From Chryseobacterium scophthalmum (GTDB lineage Bacteria > Bacteroidota > Bacteroidia > Flavobacteriales > Weeksellaceae): DNA of 64,000 nt. Where the stretch lies: positions 124,001-188,000 of the forward strand of contig NZ_FSRQ01000002.1 in the NCBI RefSeq assembly GCF_900143185.1. The letters run 5' to 3'. Below are positions 53,302-60,282 of the stretch, piece after piece (position 1 is the stretch's first letter; every line of letters starts with the position of its first letter). The position numbers were made by a program, and so were the translations under genes. The notes under the pieces were generated by a model, which ran no database searches, was not told the DNA's origin, and saw only the letters and a list, made by a program, of their open reading frames with translations.

Positions 53302-53309
53302 TAAATTTG
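53302..53309 (+). promoter_or_regulatory. -7 box upstream of menD
   Basis: TAAATTTG, an exact match to TAnnTTTG, with a TTG at 53275 a little farther than usual (24 bases). The leader to menD would be about 85 bases. Confidence 0.5.
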
Positions 53310-53401
53310 CTTTATGAAATTGCAAAAGGCTCAATTAGTAAATAAATACGAGAAAATTAAAGCGATTACATTTGACTTAAAAAAACAATAGAAATTTTCA
53401 A

Positions 53402-55078
53402 ATGAAAAAATATTCTTCTAAGAGAAGTATTCAGGTACTTGCTAATATTCTTCACCAATACGGAATTTTAGACGTTGTAATATCTCCGGGATCCAGAAAT
53501 GCTCCTTTGGCGATTCATTTTTCAGAGATGGATGATTTCAACTGTTTCAGCATTGTTGATGAAAGAAGTGCAGCTTTTGTTGCTCTCGGAATGGCAATGA
53601 GCGAGAAAAAACCTGTTGCAATTACCTGCACAAGTGGTTCTGCAGCGGCAAATTATTATCCTGCAGTTACCGAAGCTTTTTATCAGAATATTCCATTGTT
53701 GATTTTAACGGCAGACCGACCGACTGATTATGTTGATCTTTTTGACGGACAGACAATCAGACAAAATAATCTTTTTCATCAGCATTCTTACGGAGATTTT
53801 CAGCTAGTTGAAGACAGCAAAGACGATGCAGAAAGCATTAATTCAGACCTTATAAAAAAGGCAGTCGAACTTTGTTTTGAAAAACAAGGTCCGGTTCATA
53901 TCAATATTCCTTTAGAAGAACCTTTGTATGATTTGGTTTCAGAACTTCCAACTTTTCCGGAAGTTGAGAAAACGATTAAAAAGAAAGAGTACGAAATCCC
54001 TTCCAATTTAGTAGCAGACTGGAATACTTCACAGAGAATTATGATTCTGGTTGGAACAAAAGGTTACAGTCCTGAATTGGAAAACCAGCTTACCCAATTA
54101 GTTAAAAATCATTCAGTTGTTGTTTTAAGCGAAGCAAATTCAAATTTATATCATGAGAAGTTTTTTAGACACATCGACCGATATATTTTTGCATTTACAG
54201 AAGATGATTTTAAAACTTACGCTCCAGATTTATTGATTACCGTTGGACAAAATGTGGTTTCAAAAAAAGTAAAACAGTTTTTAAGAAATGCACATCCGAA
54301 GCAACATTGGCATTTGGATGAAGTTTGGCAACCCGACACTTATTTTTCTCTCACTCAAAAAATAGAAATAAAGCCAGAGGTTTTCTTTTCTAAATTATTA
54401 AATTTCATCAACTTAGAACCTAGACCTTATTACAATCTTTGGGATGTTTTAAGAGATAAAAAAGATAAAAAACATAACGATTTCTTAAACTTAGCAGAGT
54501 TTTCAGATTTCTATTTCTTTAATAAAGCTTCACAGAGCATTCCTGAGAATTACAATATACATTTCAGCAATTCATCAGCAATTCGTTATGCACAGTTATT
54601 TGATTTTGGAAAGAGAAAAATGTACTGCAACCGCGGAACAAGCGGAATCGACGGTTCTACTTCCACCGCAATGGGTTTTGCCATCAAAAACAAAAACCCT
54701 ACCCTATTGATTACAGGAGATTTAAGCTTTTTCTATGACATCAATGGTTTGTGGAATCAATATATCCCACCGTTTACAAGAATTATCATTTTTAATAATG
54801 GTGAAGGAAATATTTTTAAAATAATTCCGGGTCCTGGAAATGCCAACTCAAATACGGTTGATGAATTTATTTCTACAAAGCATCATAAAAATGCAGAGTT
54901 TATGGCTAAACATTTTGGCTTTTCTTATGTAAAAGTTGAAGATGACGGAACTTTAGACCGCGTTTTTGAGAATTTCTTCAAACCAGATTCGCTTCCTAAA
55001 ATAATGGAAGTCAATACACAAGGTAAAAATAATGCAGATACGCAGAAAGCCTATTTTAATTTTTTAAAGGAAAGCTAA
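53402..55078 (+). CDS. menD: SEPHCHC synthase MenD (menaquinone synthesis)
   Basis: 558 residues. Thiamine-diphosphate enzyme that joins isochorismate and 2-oxoglutarate. PYR domain: DVVISPGSRNAPLAIHF, then SGSAAANYYPAVTEAFYQ and LTADRPTDYVDLFDGQTIRQ; middle domain ~200-330; PP domain: SGIDGSTSTAMGFA and ITGDLSFFYDINGLWN (ThDP GDx motif). Menaquinone is the likely quinone for the Fe-S oxidoreductase pair at 10491-12691. Neighbouring pabB/pabC-like genes also use chorismate but lie on the other strand. Confidence 0.95.
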   Translation: MKKYSSKRSIQVLANILHQYGILDVVISPGSRNAPLAIHFSEMDDFNCFSIVDERSAAFVALGMAMSEKKPVAITCTSGSAAANYYPAVTEAFYQNIPLLILTADRPTDYVDLFDGQTIRQNNLFHQHSYGDFQLVEDSKDDAESINSDLIKKAVELCFEKQGPVHINIPLEEPLYDLVSELPTFPEVEKTIKKKEYEIPSNLVADWNTSQRIMILVGTKGYSPELENQLTQLVKNHSVVVLSEANSNLYHEKFFRHIDRYIFAFTEDDFKTYAPDLLITVGQNVVSKKVKQFLRNAHPKQHWHLDEVWQPDTYFSLTQKIEIKPEVFFSKLLNFINLEPRPYYNLWDVLRDKKDKKHNDFLNLAEFSDFYFFNKASQSIPENYNIHFSNSSAIRYAQLFDFGKRKMYCNRGTSGIDGSTSTAMGFAIKNKNPTLLITGDLSFFYDINGLWNQYIPPFTRIIIFNNGEGNIFKIIPGPGNANSNTVDEFISTKHHKNAEFMAKHFGFSYVKVEDDGTLDRVFENFFKPDSLPKIMEVNTQGKNNADTQKAYFNFLKES

Positions 55079-55088
55079 GAAATACTAA

Positions 55089-55207
55089 ACCATTAAGGAA
55101 AGTTAAGCAGTTAAGATAGGTTAAGAAATCTATAGATTTTTTAAGCATGAATTCTTACAGCGAAGCCAAATCTTAATGTTCTAAACTTCTTAAAAAATCT
55201 TAATGGT
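55089..55207. repeat. Short-word repeat after menD
   Basis: ACCATTAAG on the left faces CTTAATGGT on the right, with six or more TTAAG/CTTAA words between (AAGTTAAGCAGTTAAGATAG, TAGGTTAAGAAATC). It folds into a loose hairpin ahead of the terminator at 55211. Confidence 0.7.
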
Positions 55208-55210
55208 AAA

Positions 55211-55244
55211 AAAAGCAGATTTATTTAATTATAAATCTGCTTTT
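55211..55244. terminator. Bidirectional intrinsic terminator between menD and the pabC-like gene
   Basis: AAAAGCAGATTTAT and ATAAATCTGCTTTT, perfect 14-bp stem, 6-base loop, T runs on both sides. Confidence 0.88.
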
Positions 55245-55284
55245 CTATTTAATCTGCGAGAGAAAAATATTTTAAAGAAATTAT

Positions 55285-55911
55285 TTAAATATCCAAATAA
55301 TCATCATTCCCCGGAAGATTGGTGATTTTATGAATCGGATAAATAAACATATCATCAAAATCATTCATTGCATTAATCAATTGAAAATGTGAGAATTCCT
55401 TGATATTCTGCAAAGTAATTTCGGCTTCTTTTATTTTCTTTTTCTTCAAAAGATATTGTCTTTGCACCCCGTTTAAAAGATAAGTGGATGGCGTAAACCA
55501 ATCTTTTCCTTTTTGGAATAATATATTTGAAAATGAAGTATCTGTGATGTGATTATTTTTTACGATAATAATTTCCTCAGCTTTAGACTTCATCTTCATT
55601 TTTTCAAGCTCTTTGCGATCTTCAAACTTAAAAGAATAGTCATAACTGTTATTTTCAACCAACTGAAAATCCTGAATTTCAGGAATCGCATAAGGCATCA
55701 TCATCGTTCTGAATTTTTTATCAAGGTCATAAACAAGTCGCAGTTTGTATAAACCGTCTTCGTCGTGTTGAAGATCTTTAAAAATCTTCTCCAAATCAAT
55801 AGAACCTTCTTTCCCAAAATGGGCGAAAGTCTCGTTCACGCGTTTCTGGTGAAACTCCAACAGGAACAATTCCTGATCTTCTACTTTAATACTTTCAATG
55901 AATTGGGACAT
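55285..55911 (-). CDS. Aminotransferase class IV, aminodeoxychorismate lyase-like (PabC-type)
   Basis: 208 residues, short for the family (usually ~270). The conserved segments are degenerate but in order: KRVNETFAHFGK, YKLRLVYDLDKKF (region of the PLP Lys), HITDTSFSNILFQKGKDWFT and LLNGVQRQYLLK. It probably releases 4-aminobenzoate and pyruvate from aminodeoxychorismate for folate. It overlaps the upstream pabB by 17 bases, which supports the link. The symbol is withheld because the enzyme is short and divergent. Confidence 0.75.
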   Translation of the reverse strand: MSQFIESIKVEDQELFLLEFHQKRVNETFAHFGKEGSIDLEKIFKDLQHDEDGLYKLRLVYDLDKKFRTMMMPYAIPEIQDFQLVENNSYDYSFKFEDRKELEKMKMKSKAEEIIIVKNNHITDTSFSNILFQKGKDWFTPSTYLLNGVQRQYLLKKKKIKEAEITLQNIKEFSHFQLINAMNDFDDMFIYPIHKITNLPGNDDYLDI

Positions 55912-56872
55912 AAATTTTGTTTTTCATTTCCTGATACTCGTCTTCTAACTTGCTCATGTGCGTAATTCCGCCACCGCTTTTGAAATACAGCTGATCGCCT
56001 TCTTTTTCGATAAAACGAATCATTACACAACTGTCTAGATCTTTTCCATCAAACCAACCGCAAACTCCGGTATAAAAACCTCTGTCGAAACCTTCCGCTT
56101 CAAGGATAATTTCTAAAGTTTTAGGTTTTGGCGCTCCTAAAATAGAACCTGCAGGTAAAAGTTTTTTCATGATACTTCCTACTTTTCCTTTAAACTCAGG
56201 TTTTAAATTTCCTGAAATTTCAGAACTCATCGCATACAGATCTTTCTGTTTTGTTTTCAGAAAATCAATATACTGGAATTTATCAACTTTCACATCATCT
56301 GCAACCATACTTAAATCATTTCTAAGCAAATCGACCACAGTATAATGTTCTGCCTTTTCTTTTTTATCATTTTTCAAAATTTCTGCAGCATTCTCTAAAG
56401 AAGCATCAATCGTACCTTTCATCGGATAGGTCTGAATTTTATCATCAACAATCTTTACGAAAGTTTCAGGAGAAAAAAATACGAAAAAATCTTTATATAA
56501 AACCTTGTATTTTGCAGAAGAATGATGAAAAATTTCTCCCAGGTTGAGATTTGTTTCAATTCTGGTTTTCCGGGTGTAGTTGGTAAGATAAGAATTTCCC
56601 TGACGAATATTTTTCTGAACGTGATCGAAACCTTTTTTAAAGCTTTCCAGTGATTCGGGAAATGATTTTAATTCTATTTTCTTATCTAAATTTTCCTGCT
56701 TTTCCACATTCGAAAAACTTTGAAAATCAATCAATAAACCTTCTTTTTCAATTTCATTCTCTGTGAAGATTTCTACCTGATCAACCAGGAAGTCTATAAT
56801 AAAGAAAAAGGGAACTTTCTGATGTGAAAGTTCGTCCATTTCAATAAATTTTTGATGATTCGCTGAAAACAT
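55895..56872 (-). CDS. pabB: Aminodeoxychorismate synthase component I
   Basis: 325 residues from the ATG giving MFSANHQKFIEMDEL; farther ATGs lie upstream of the -7 box at 56877-56884. Chorismate-binding signature: DLLRNDLSMVADDVKVDKF, then LLPAGSILGAPKPKTLEIIL, and DRGFYTGVCGWFDG. It makes aminodeoxychorismate from chorismate and ammonia for folate synthesis. The N-terminal domain is much reduced compared with E. coli PabB (453 residues), as in flavobacterial versions. Coupled to the downstream PabC-like gene by a 17-base overlap. Confidence 0.88.
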   Translation of the reverse strand: MFSANHQKFIEMDELSHQKVPFFFIIDFLVDQVEIFTENEIEKEGLLIDFQSFSNVEKQENLDKKIELKSFPESLESFKKGFDHVQKNIRQGNSYLTNYTRKTRIETNLNLGEIFHHSSAKYKVLYKDFFVFFSPETFVKIVDDKIQTYPMKGTIDASLENAAEILKNDKKEKAEHYTVVDLLRNDLSMVADDVKVDKFQYIDFLKTKQKDLYAMSSEISGNLKPEFKGKVGSIMKKLLPAGSILGAPKPKTLEIILEAEGFDRGFYTGVCGWFDGKDLDSCVMIRFIEKEGDQLYFKSGGGITHMSKLEDEYQEMKNKIYVPIH

Positions 56873-56876
56873 TCCG

Positions 56877-56884
56877 CAAAAGTA
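56877..56884 (-). promoter_or_regulatory. -7 box of pabB
   Basis: Read on the minus strand TACTTTTG, an exact TAnnTTTG. The start codon at 56872 follows within 5 bases, so the message would be leaderless or nearly so unless a later start (56839) is used. Confidence 0.45.
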
Positions 56885-56896
56885 GTTATTGATGTT

Positions 56897-56904
56897 TACT
56901 TTTG
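56897..56904 (+). promoter_or_regulatory. -7 box of the membrane protein gene at 56920
   Basis: TACTTTTG on the plus strand, 12 bases from the pabB box on the other strand. Back-to-back promoters share the same ~30 bases. The ATG at 56920 lies 16 bases past the box. Confidence 0.5.
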
Positions 56905-56919
56905 CATAAAATTTTTTCA

Positions 56920-57654
56920 ATGCAGGAGCAATATCCACAAAAACCGGGAATCGATTTTATTTTAAAACAAGCATTTTTTTACTGGAACAAAACGTTGGTT
57001 TACCAAATGATTTTTTCGGTTATTTATTTGGCTTTGTTTTCTACGGTTTTCTTATACTTTTCAGGTCGATACGGAATCATGGATCAGCTTTTGGGCGCCA
57101 TGTCTGATTATATGAAAATAGGACCTGCAGGATTAGAAGCGTACAAAAATGATGTTTCTGCAATCATGATCAGTAAAGGATTCCAAAACTTTTATCTTGG
57201 TTTGGTAGGAACTCTGATTTTTCTTTATCCCTTAAATTTAGGATTTTTTCAAATCTTTAGAAAAATTGATCTTAAAGAAAATGTTGAGTTAAGAGATTTG
57301 TTTGCCGGATATAACGGTCTGAATTTCTTCAGATATGCAAGTTATTTTATATTCTGGTATTTCTTATACAGCTTTATTGCTCAAACCCTTATTCTTCCTG
57401 TTGTTTGGGTAATGATAACATTGTTTGTGGCGCCATTAATGTTTTTTCAGAACAAAACTATTTTTGAAGGAATTGCATTAAACTGGAAAGCTTTAAAAAT
57501 GTATTTTATCGAAATATTAGTTTGTACAATGGTCGCTGTTTTATTTAAATACATCGGTTTCGGGATCTTTTTGATCGGTGGATTATTCACTTTCCCATTT
57601 TGGAATGCGATGATTTATTCTTTGTATACAACTATTTTCATCGAGAAAGTCTGA
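56920..57654 (+). CDS. Hypothetical membrane protein, first of a related pair
   Basis: 244 residues from MQEQYPQKPGIDFIL, the first ATG that lies after the predicted transcript start. Five to six hydrophobic helices, with a soluble loop near residue 60-95 and a conserved LRDLFAGYNGLNFFRYA motif mid-protein. The neighbouring gene at 57724 has the same length and an equivalent DLFIGYRQNL motif, so they are paralogues. The architecture recalls DUF975/glycerophosphoryl-diester-type integral proteins, but I do not recognise a family. Function unknown. Confidence 0.65.
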   Translation: MQEQYPQKPGIDFILKQAFFYWNKTLVYQMIFSVIYLALFSTVFLYFSGRYGIMDQLLGAMSDYMKIGPAGLEAYKNDVSAIMISKGFQNFYLGLVGTLIFLYPLNLGFFQIFRKIDLKENVELRDLFAGYNGLNFFRYASYFIFWYFLYSFIAQTLILPVVWVMITLFVAPLMFFQNKTIFEGIALNWKALKMYFIEILVCTMVAVLFKYIGFGIFLIGGLFTFPFWNAMIYSLYTTIFIEKV

Positions 57655-57693
57655 TTTTGAAAGATGTGTGATGTTTTTGTTCTCAAAAAAAAT

Positions 57694-57701
57694 TAAATTT
57701 G
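57694..57701 (+). promoter_or_regulatory. -7 box upstream of the 57724 gene
   Basis: TAAATTTG, an exact match, 22 bases before the ATG. TTT at 57674 is 17 bases upstream of the box and may serve as -33. Confidence 0.5.
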
Positions 57702-57723
57702 AGAAACATTAAAAACAAACACC

Positions 57724-58458
57724 ATGTCCGAATTTAACGAATTTGATCAGCAAGGCTCTGCACCTGAAAGAAATACCGGATCTATTATTTCTCATGCTTT
57801 CGAAATGTATAAAGGCGTTTTTCTTTATGGTCTCATTATAATTGTTATTTATTTCATTGCAAATTTTGTAATTCAGAATATTAGCGGTTATAATCTACTG
57901 AACAATCTAAGAAGCTTTAGAGATTTAGATGGAGATTATTCAGATTACGCCTATTGGAATCGATCAGGGACATCATTGTATTATTCCGGATATAGTTTTT
58001 TAGGAATTCTAATGTCCCCACTTTATGTTGGGCTCATTTATATAACAAATAAATTCAATACTAAAGAACAGATAGAGTTTTCAGATCTTTTCATAGGCTA
58101 TCGTCAAAATTTAGGAAATATTTTATTGTATAGTTTGATTATTACAATTATACTTTGGATCTCATTTTTAATGTGCTTTTTGCCTTTTTTCTTTGTATAT
58201 CCTTTATTTTTTCTTGGTTATCCTATCTTATTGTTTGAGAATGCAAATGCAATGGATGCACTTAATAAAACTTATAATATTGTTAAAGAAAATTACAGTA
58301 CTTTTTTAGGAACAGCACTTTTAGGTGGCATTATTAGTCTGTCAGGAATTATTTTATGTGGTGTTGGTATAATTTTTACTGCTTGCTTCATGGAGATAGC
58401 TATGTACTCAGCTTACTGCGCTTACCTTGGCAAACCCTTACAAATGAAAAAACAATAA
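57724..58458 (+). CDS. Hypothetical membrane protein, second of a related pair
   Basis: 244 residues, five to six helices. A polar N-terminus (FNEFDQQGSAPERNTGSIIS) is followed by the first helix, a hydrophilic Asp/Tyr-rich loop (FRDLDGDYSDYAYWNRSG), then the shared motif IEFSDLFIGYRQNLGN and a block of closely spaced helices. Its stop is immediately followed by the start of the AI-2E gene (no gap), so the two are coupled. The function is unknown. Confidence 0.65.
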   Translation: MSEFNEFDQQGSAPERNTGSIISHAFEMYKGVFLYGLIIIVIYFIANFVIQNISGYNLLNNLRSFRDLDGDYSDYAYWNRSGTSLYYSGYSFLGILMSPLYVGLIYITNKFNTKEQIEFSDLFIGYRQNLGNILLYSLIITIILWISFLMCFLPFFFVYPLFFLGYPILLFENANAMDALNKTYNIVKENYSTFLGTALLGGIISLSGIILCGVGIIFTACFMEIAMYSAYCAYLGKPLQMKKQ

Positions 58459-59559
58459 ATGATACCACAAAATAAAGACAAACAAATCAGCAGCACAGCG
58501 ATAAAACAAGTTTCTTTGCTTGCAATTATTTTGGTTTTAGCAGGTTTAATCTGTTTTAATCTTGCGCTTTTTATCCCTTCAGTTTTGGGAGCCATAACGA
58601 TTTATGTCGTCTGCAGAAAATATAATTTTTACCTGCAGGAAGAACGAAAATGGAAACCGTGGGCTTCTGCTTTAGTTCTCATGCTGGCAAGTTTAATTAT
58701 TATTATTCTTCCGGTGTATTTTATTGCCGATTTATTGATTGAAAAGCTTGGAAATGCACAAGCTTATATGGATAAGTTTAACGTGTTTGTCGAAAAAATC
58801 CACTCTTTTATTTATAAAAAAACCAGCTTTGACATCATGAGTAAAGAGAACATGGTTAAGCTGAAAGAGTTTGCCGGAAAATATTCTACATCAGCATTAA
58901 GCGGAACATTTAATACTTTGACGGTAGTAATGTCGATGTATTTTATTCTTTACTTCATGTTTGAAAAGCCAAGATTCTTCGAAAGAATTTTAGCTTCAGC
59001 AGCTCCCTTGAAAAGATCTAATGTCTCTTTGATCGGTGAAAAAATGCGTAAACTTATTATGGCAAATGCAATCGGTCTTCCTGTTGTTGCTTTGGGACAG
59101 GGAATAATCGCACTAATTGGTTACTTTATCTTTGGTGCACCAAGTCCTATTTTGTTATTTGCATTAACCGCAGCGGCATCGATGATTCCCGTGGTGGGAG
59201 CGGCAATTATTTATGTTCCGATTTGTATTTTTATGATTGCAGAAGGTCAAACCGGGCCGGGAATCGGTCTTGCCCTTTATTGTGTAATTGTGGTTGGATT
59301 AACAGATAACGTACTTCGTTTTACTTTGCTAAAAAAACTGGAAGATATTCACCCTTTAAATACCGTTTTTGGAATTATTATGGGAATGAATCTTTTTGGA
59401 TTTATGGGATTGATTTTCGGCCCTATTTTAGTGTCATTCACACTACTTCTTATTCAAGTGTACAGAAATGAATTTTCTGATGATGAAACGCCCGAGCTTC
59501 AACTTTCTGATAAAGACAAAAACGAAGATCTAGAAAATAAAATTGATTTAATAGTTTAA
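58459..59559 (+). CDS. AI-2E family transporter (second copy)
   Basis: 366 residues. Same fold as the protein at 18666: N-terminal helices, an extracellular helical region (LGNAQAYMDKFNVFVEKIHS), and the C-terminal helix block with AAASMIPVVGAAIIYVPICI and LEDIHPLNTVFGIIMGMNLFG. The two copies differ clearly in sequence, so this is an old paralogy. It starts directly after the stop of the membrane gene upstream and ends 2 bases before the DUF3820 gene. The substrate is not predictable. Confidence 0.85.
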   Translation: MIPQNKDKQISSTAIKQVSLLAIILVLAGLICFNLALFIPSVLGAITIYVVCRKYNFYLQEERKWKPWASALVLMLASLIIIILPVYFIADLLIEKLGNAQAYMDKFNVFVEKIHSFIYKKTSFDIMSKENMVKLKEFAGKYSTSALSGTFNTLTVVMSMYFILYFMFEKPRFFERILASAAPLKRSNVSLIGEKMRKLIMANAIGLPVVALGQGIIALIGYFIFGAPSPILLFALTAAASMIPVVGAAIIYVPICIFMIAEGQTGPGIGLALYCVIVVGLTDNVLRFTLLKKLEDIHPLNTVFGIIMGMNLFGFMGLIFGPILVSFTLLLIQVYRNEFSDDETPELQLSDKDKNEDLENKIDLIV

Positions 59560-59561
59560 AA

Positions 59562-59828
59562 ATGGAGCAAGGAATAAATCCTGAAATTTTACAGGAAATA
59601 TGCGTGGTTAAAATGCCTTTCGGAAAATATAAAGACACTGTTTTAGCTGATCTTCCGATAAGTTATCTGGAATGGTTTCAGCGCCAAGGAATGCCCCCCG
59701 GAAAACTGGGAATGCAGCTTTCTACGATTTATGAAATAAAATTAAATGGTTTGATGGATCTGCTTACGCCTCTTCGTGGTGGAAAAGTGAGTTATGAAAA
59801 ACCTAAAACTAAGATTTATAACTTATAA
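59562..59828 (+). CDS. DUF3820 family protein
   Basis: 88 residues. The family signature VVKMPFGKYKDTVLADLPISYL followed by WFQRQGMPPGKLG is complete. The conserved Trp and the FGKYK stretch suggest nucleic acid or nucleotide binding, but the family function is unknown (some databases call it a quorum-sensing-regulated virulence factor, which rests on few cases). It ends the four-gene plus-strand run before a strong terminator. Confidence 0.85.
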   Translation: MEQGINPEILQEICVVKMPFGKYKDTVLADLPISYLEWFQRQGMPPGKLGMQLSTIYEIKLNGLMDLLTPLRGGKVSYEKPKTKIYNL

Positions 59829-59831
59829 ATC

Positions 59832-59858
59832 TTCGGCGGCACCAAAGGTGCCGCCGAA
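59832..59858. terminator. Strong bidirectional intrinsic terminator
   Basis: TTCGGCGGCACC and GGTGCCGCCGAA, a perfect 12-bp stem, GC-rich, around AAA. It separates the DUF3820 gene from the convergent VOC gene. ATTTTAATTT follows on the plus strand. Confidence 0.92.
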
Positions 59859-59881
59859 ATTTTAATTTATATAACGCTAAA

Positions 59882-60256
59882 CTATTTAGGCTCCCACAAT
59901 TCAACTTTATTTCCTTCTAAATCGAGAATGTGAACGAATTTCCCAAAATCGTAAACTTCAACTTCATCAAGAATCGTTACACCCTCTTTTTTTAATTCTT
60001 CAACCAAAGCTTCTAAATCCTCAACGGTATAATTGATCATAAACTCTCTTTTTGAAGGTTCAAAATATTCTGTTGTTTCTTTAGTCGGGCTCCATGTAAG
60101 GGAACCTTTTGCATCAGAATCAGACATTTCTTTCCAGTCAAATGTTGCTCCGTAATCGTTGGTATCAATTCCAAGATGGGTTTTGTACCATTCTTTCATT
60201 TTGATTGGATCTTTACATTTGAAGAAAATTCCTCCAATTCCTGTTACTCTTTTCAT
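59882..60256 (-). CDS. VOC (glyoxalase/dioxygenase fold) family protein
   Basis: 124 residues, two beta-alpha-beta-beta-beta modules. The sequence starts VTGIGGIFFKCKDPIKMKEWY and ends YDFGKFVHILDLEGNKVELWEP, the canonical C-terminal Glu metal ligand in VELWEP. An Asp/Glu-rich LEALVEELKKEGV helix is also typical. Members include lactoylglutathione lyase and antibiotic-binding proteins. The substrate is unknown. It is likely cotranscribed with uvrB, which starts upstream on the same strand and ends 26 bases before it. Confidence 0.88.
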   Translation of the reverse strand: MKRVTGIGGIFFKCKDPIKMKEWYKTHLGIDTNDYGATFDWKEMSDSDAKGSLTWSPTKETTEYFEPSKREFMINYTVEDLEALVEELKKEGVTILDEVEVYDFGKFVHILDLEGNKVELWEPK

Positions 60257-60282
60257 TGTATCGTTTTAGTTTATTTAAATGA

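Noticed and set aside
53314..53391. 25-codon ORF (MKLQKAQLVNKYEKIKAITF...) just before menD
   Set aside because: It would begin within 5 bases of the -7 box, has no terminator or leader-peptide features such as runs of one amino acid, and is likely chance. Left as a weak possibility only.
3646..55207. CRISPR arrays
   Set aside because: The repeat patches have no constant repeat of 24-40 bases and no unique spacers, and there are no cas genes.
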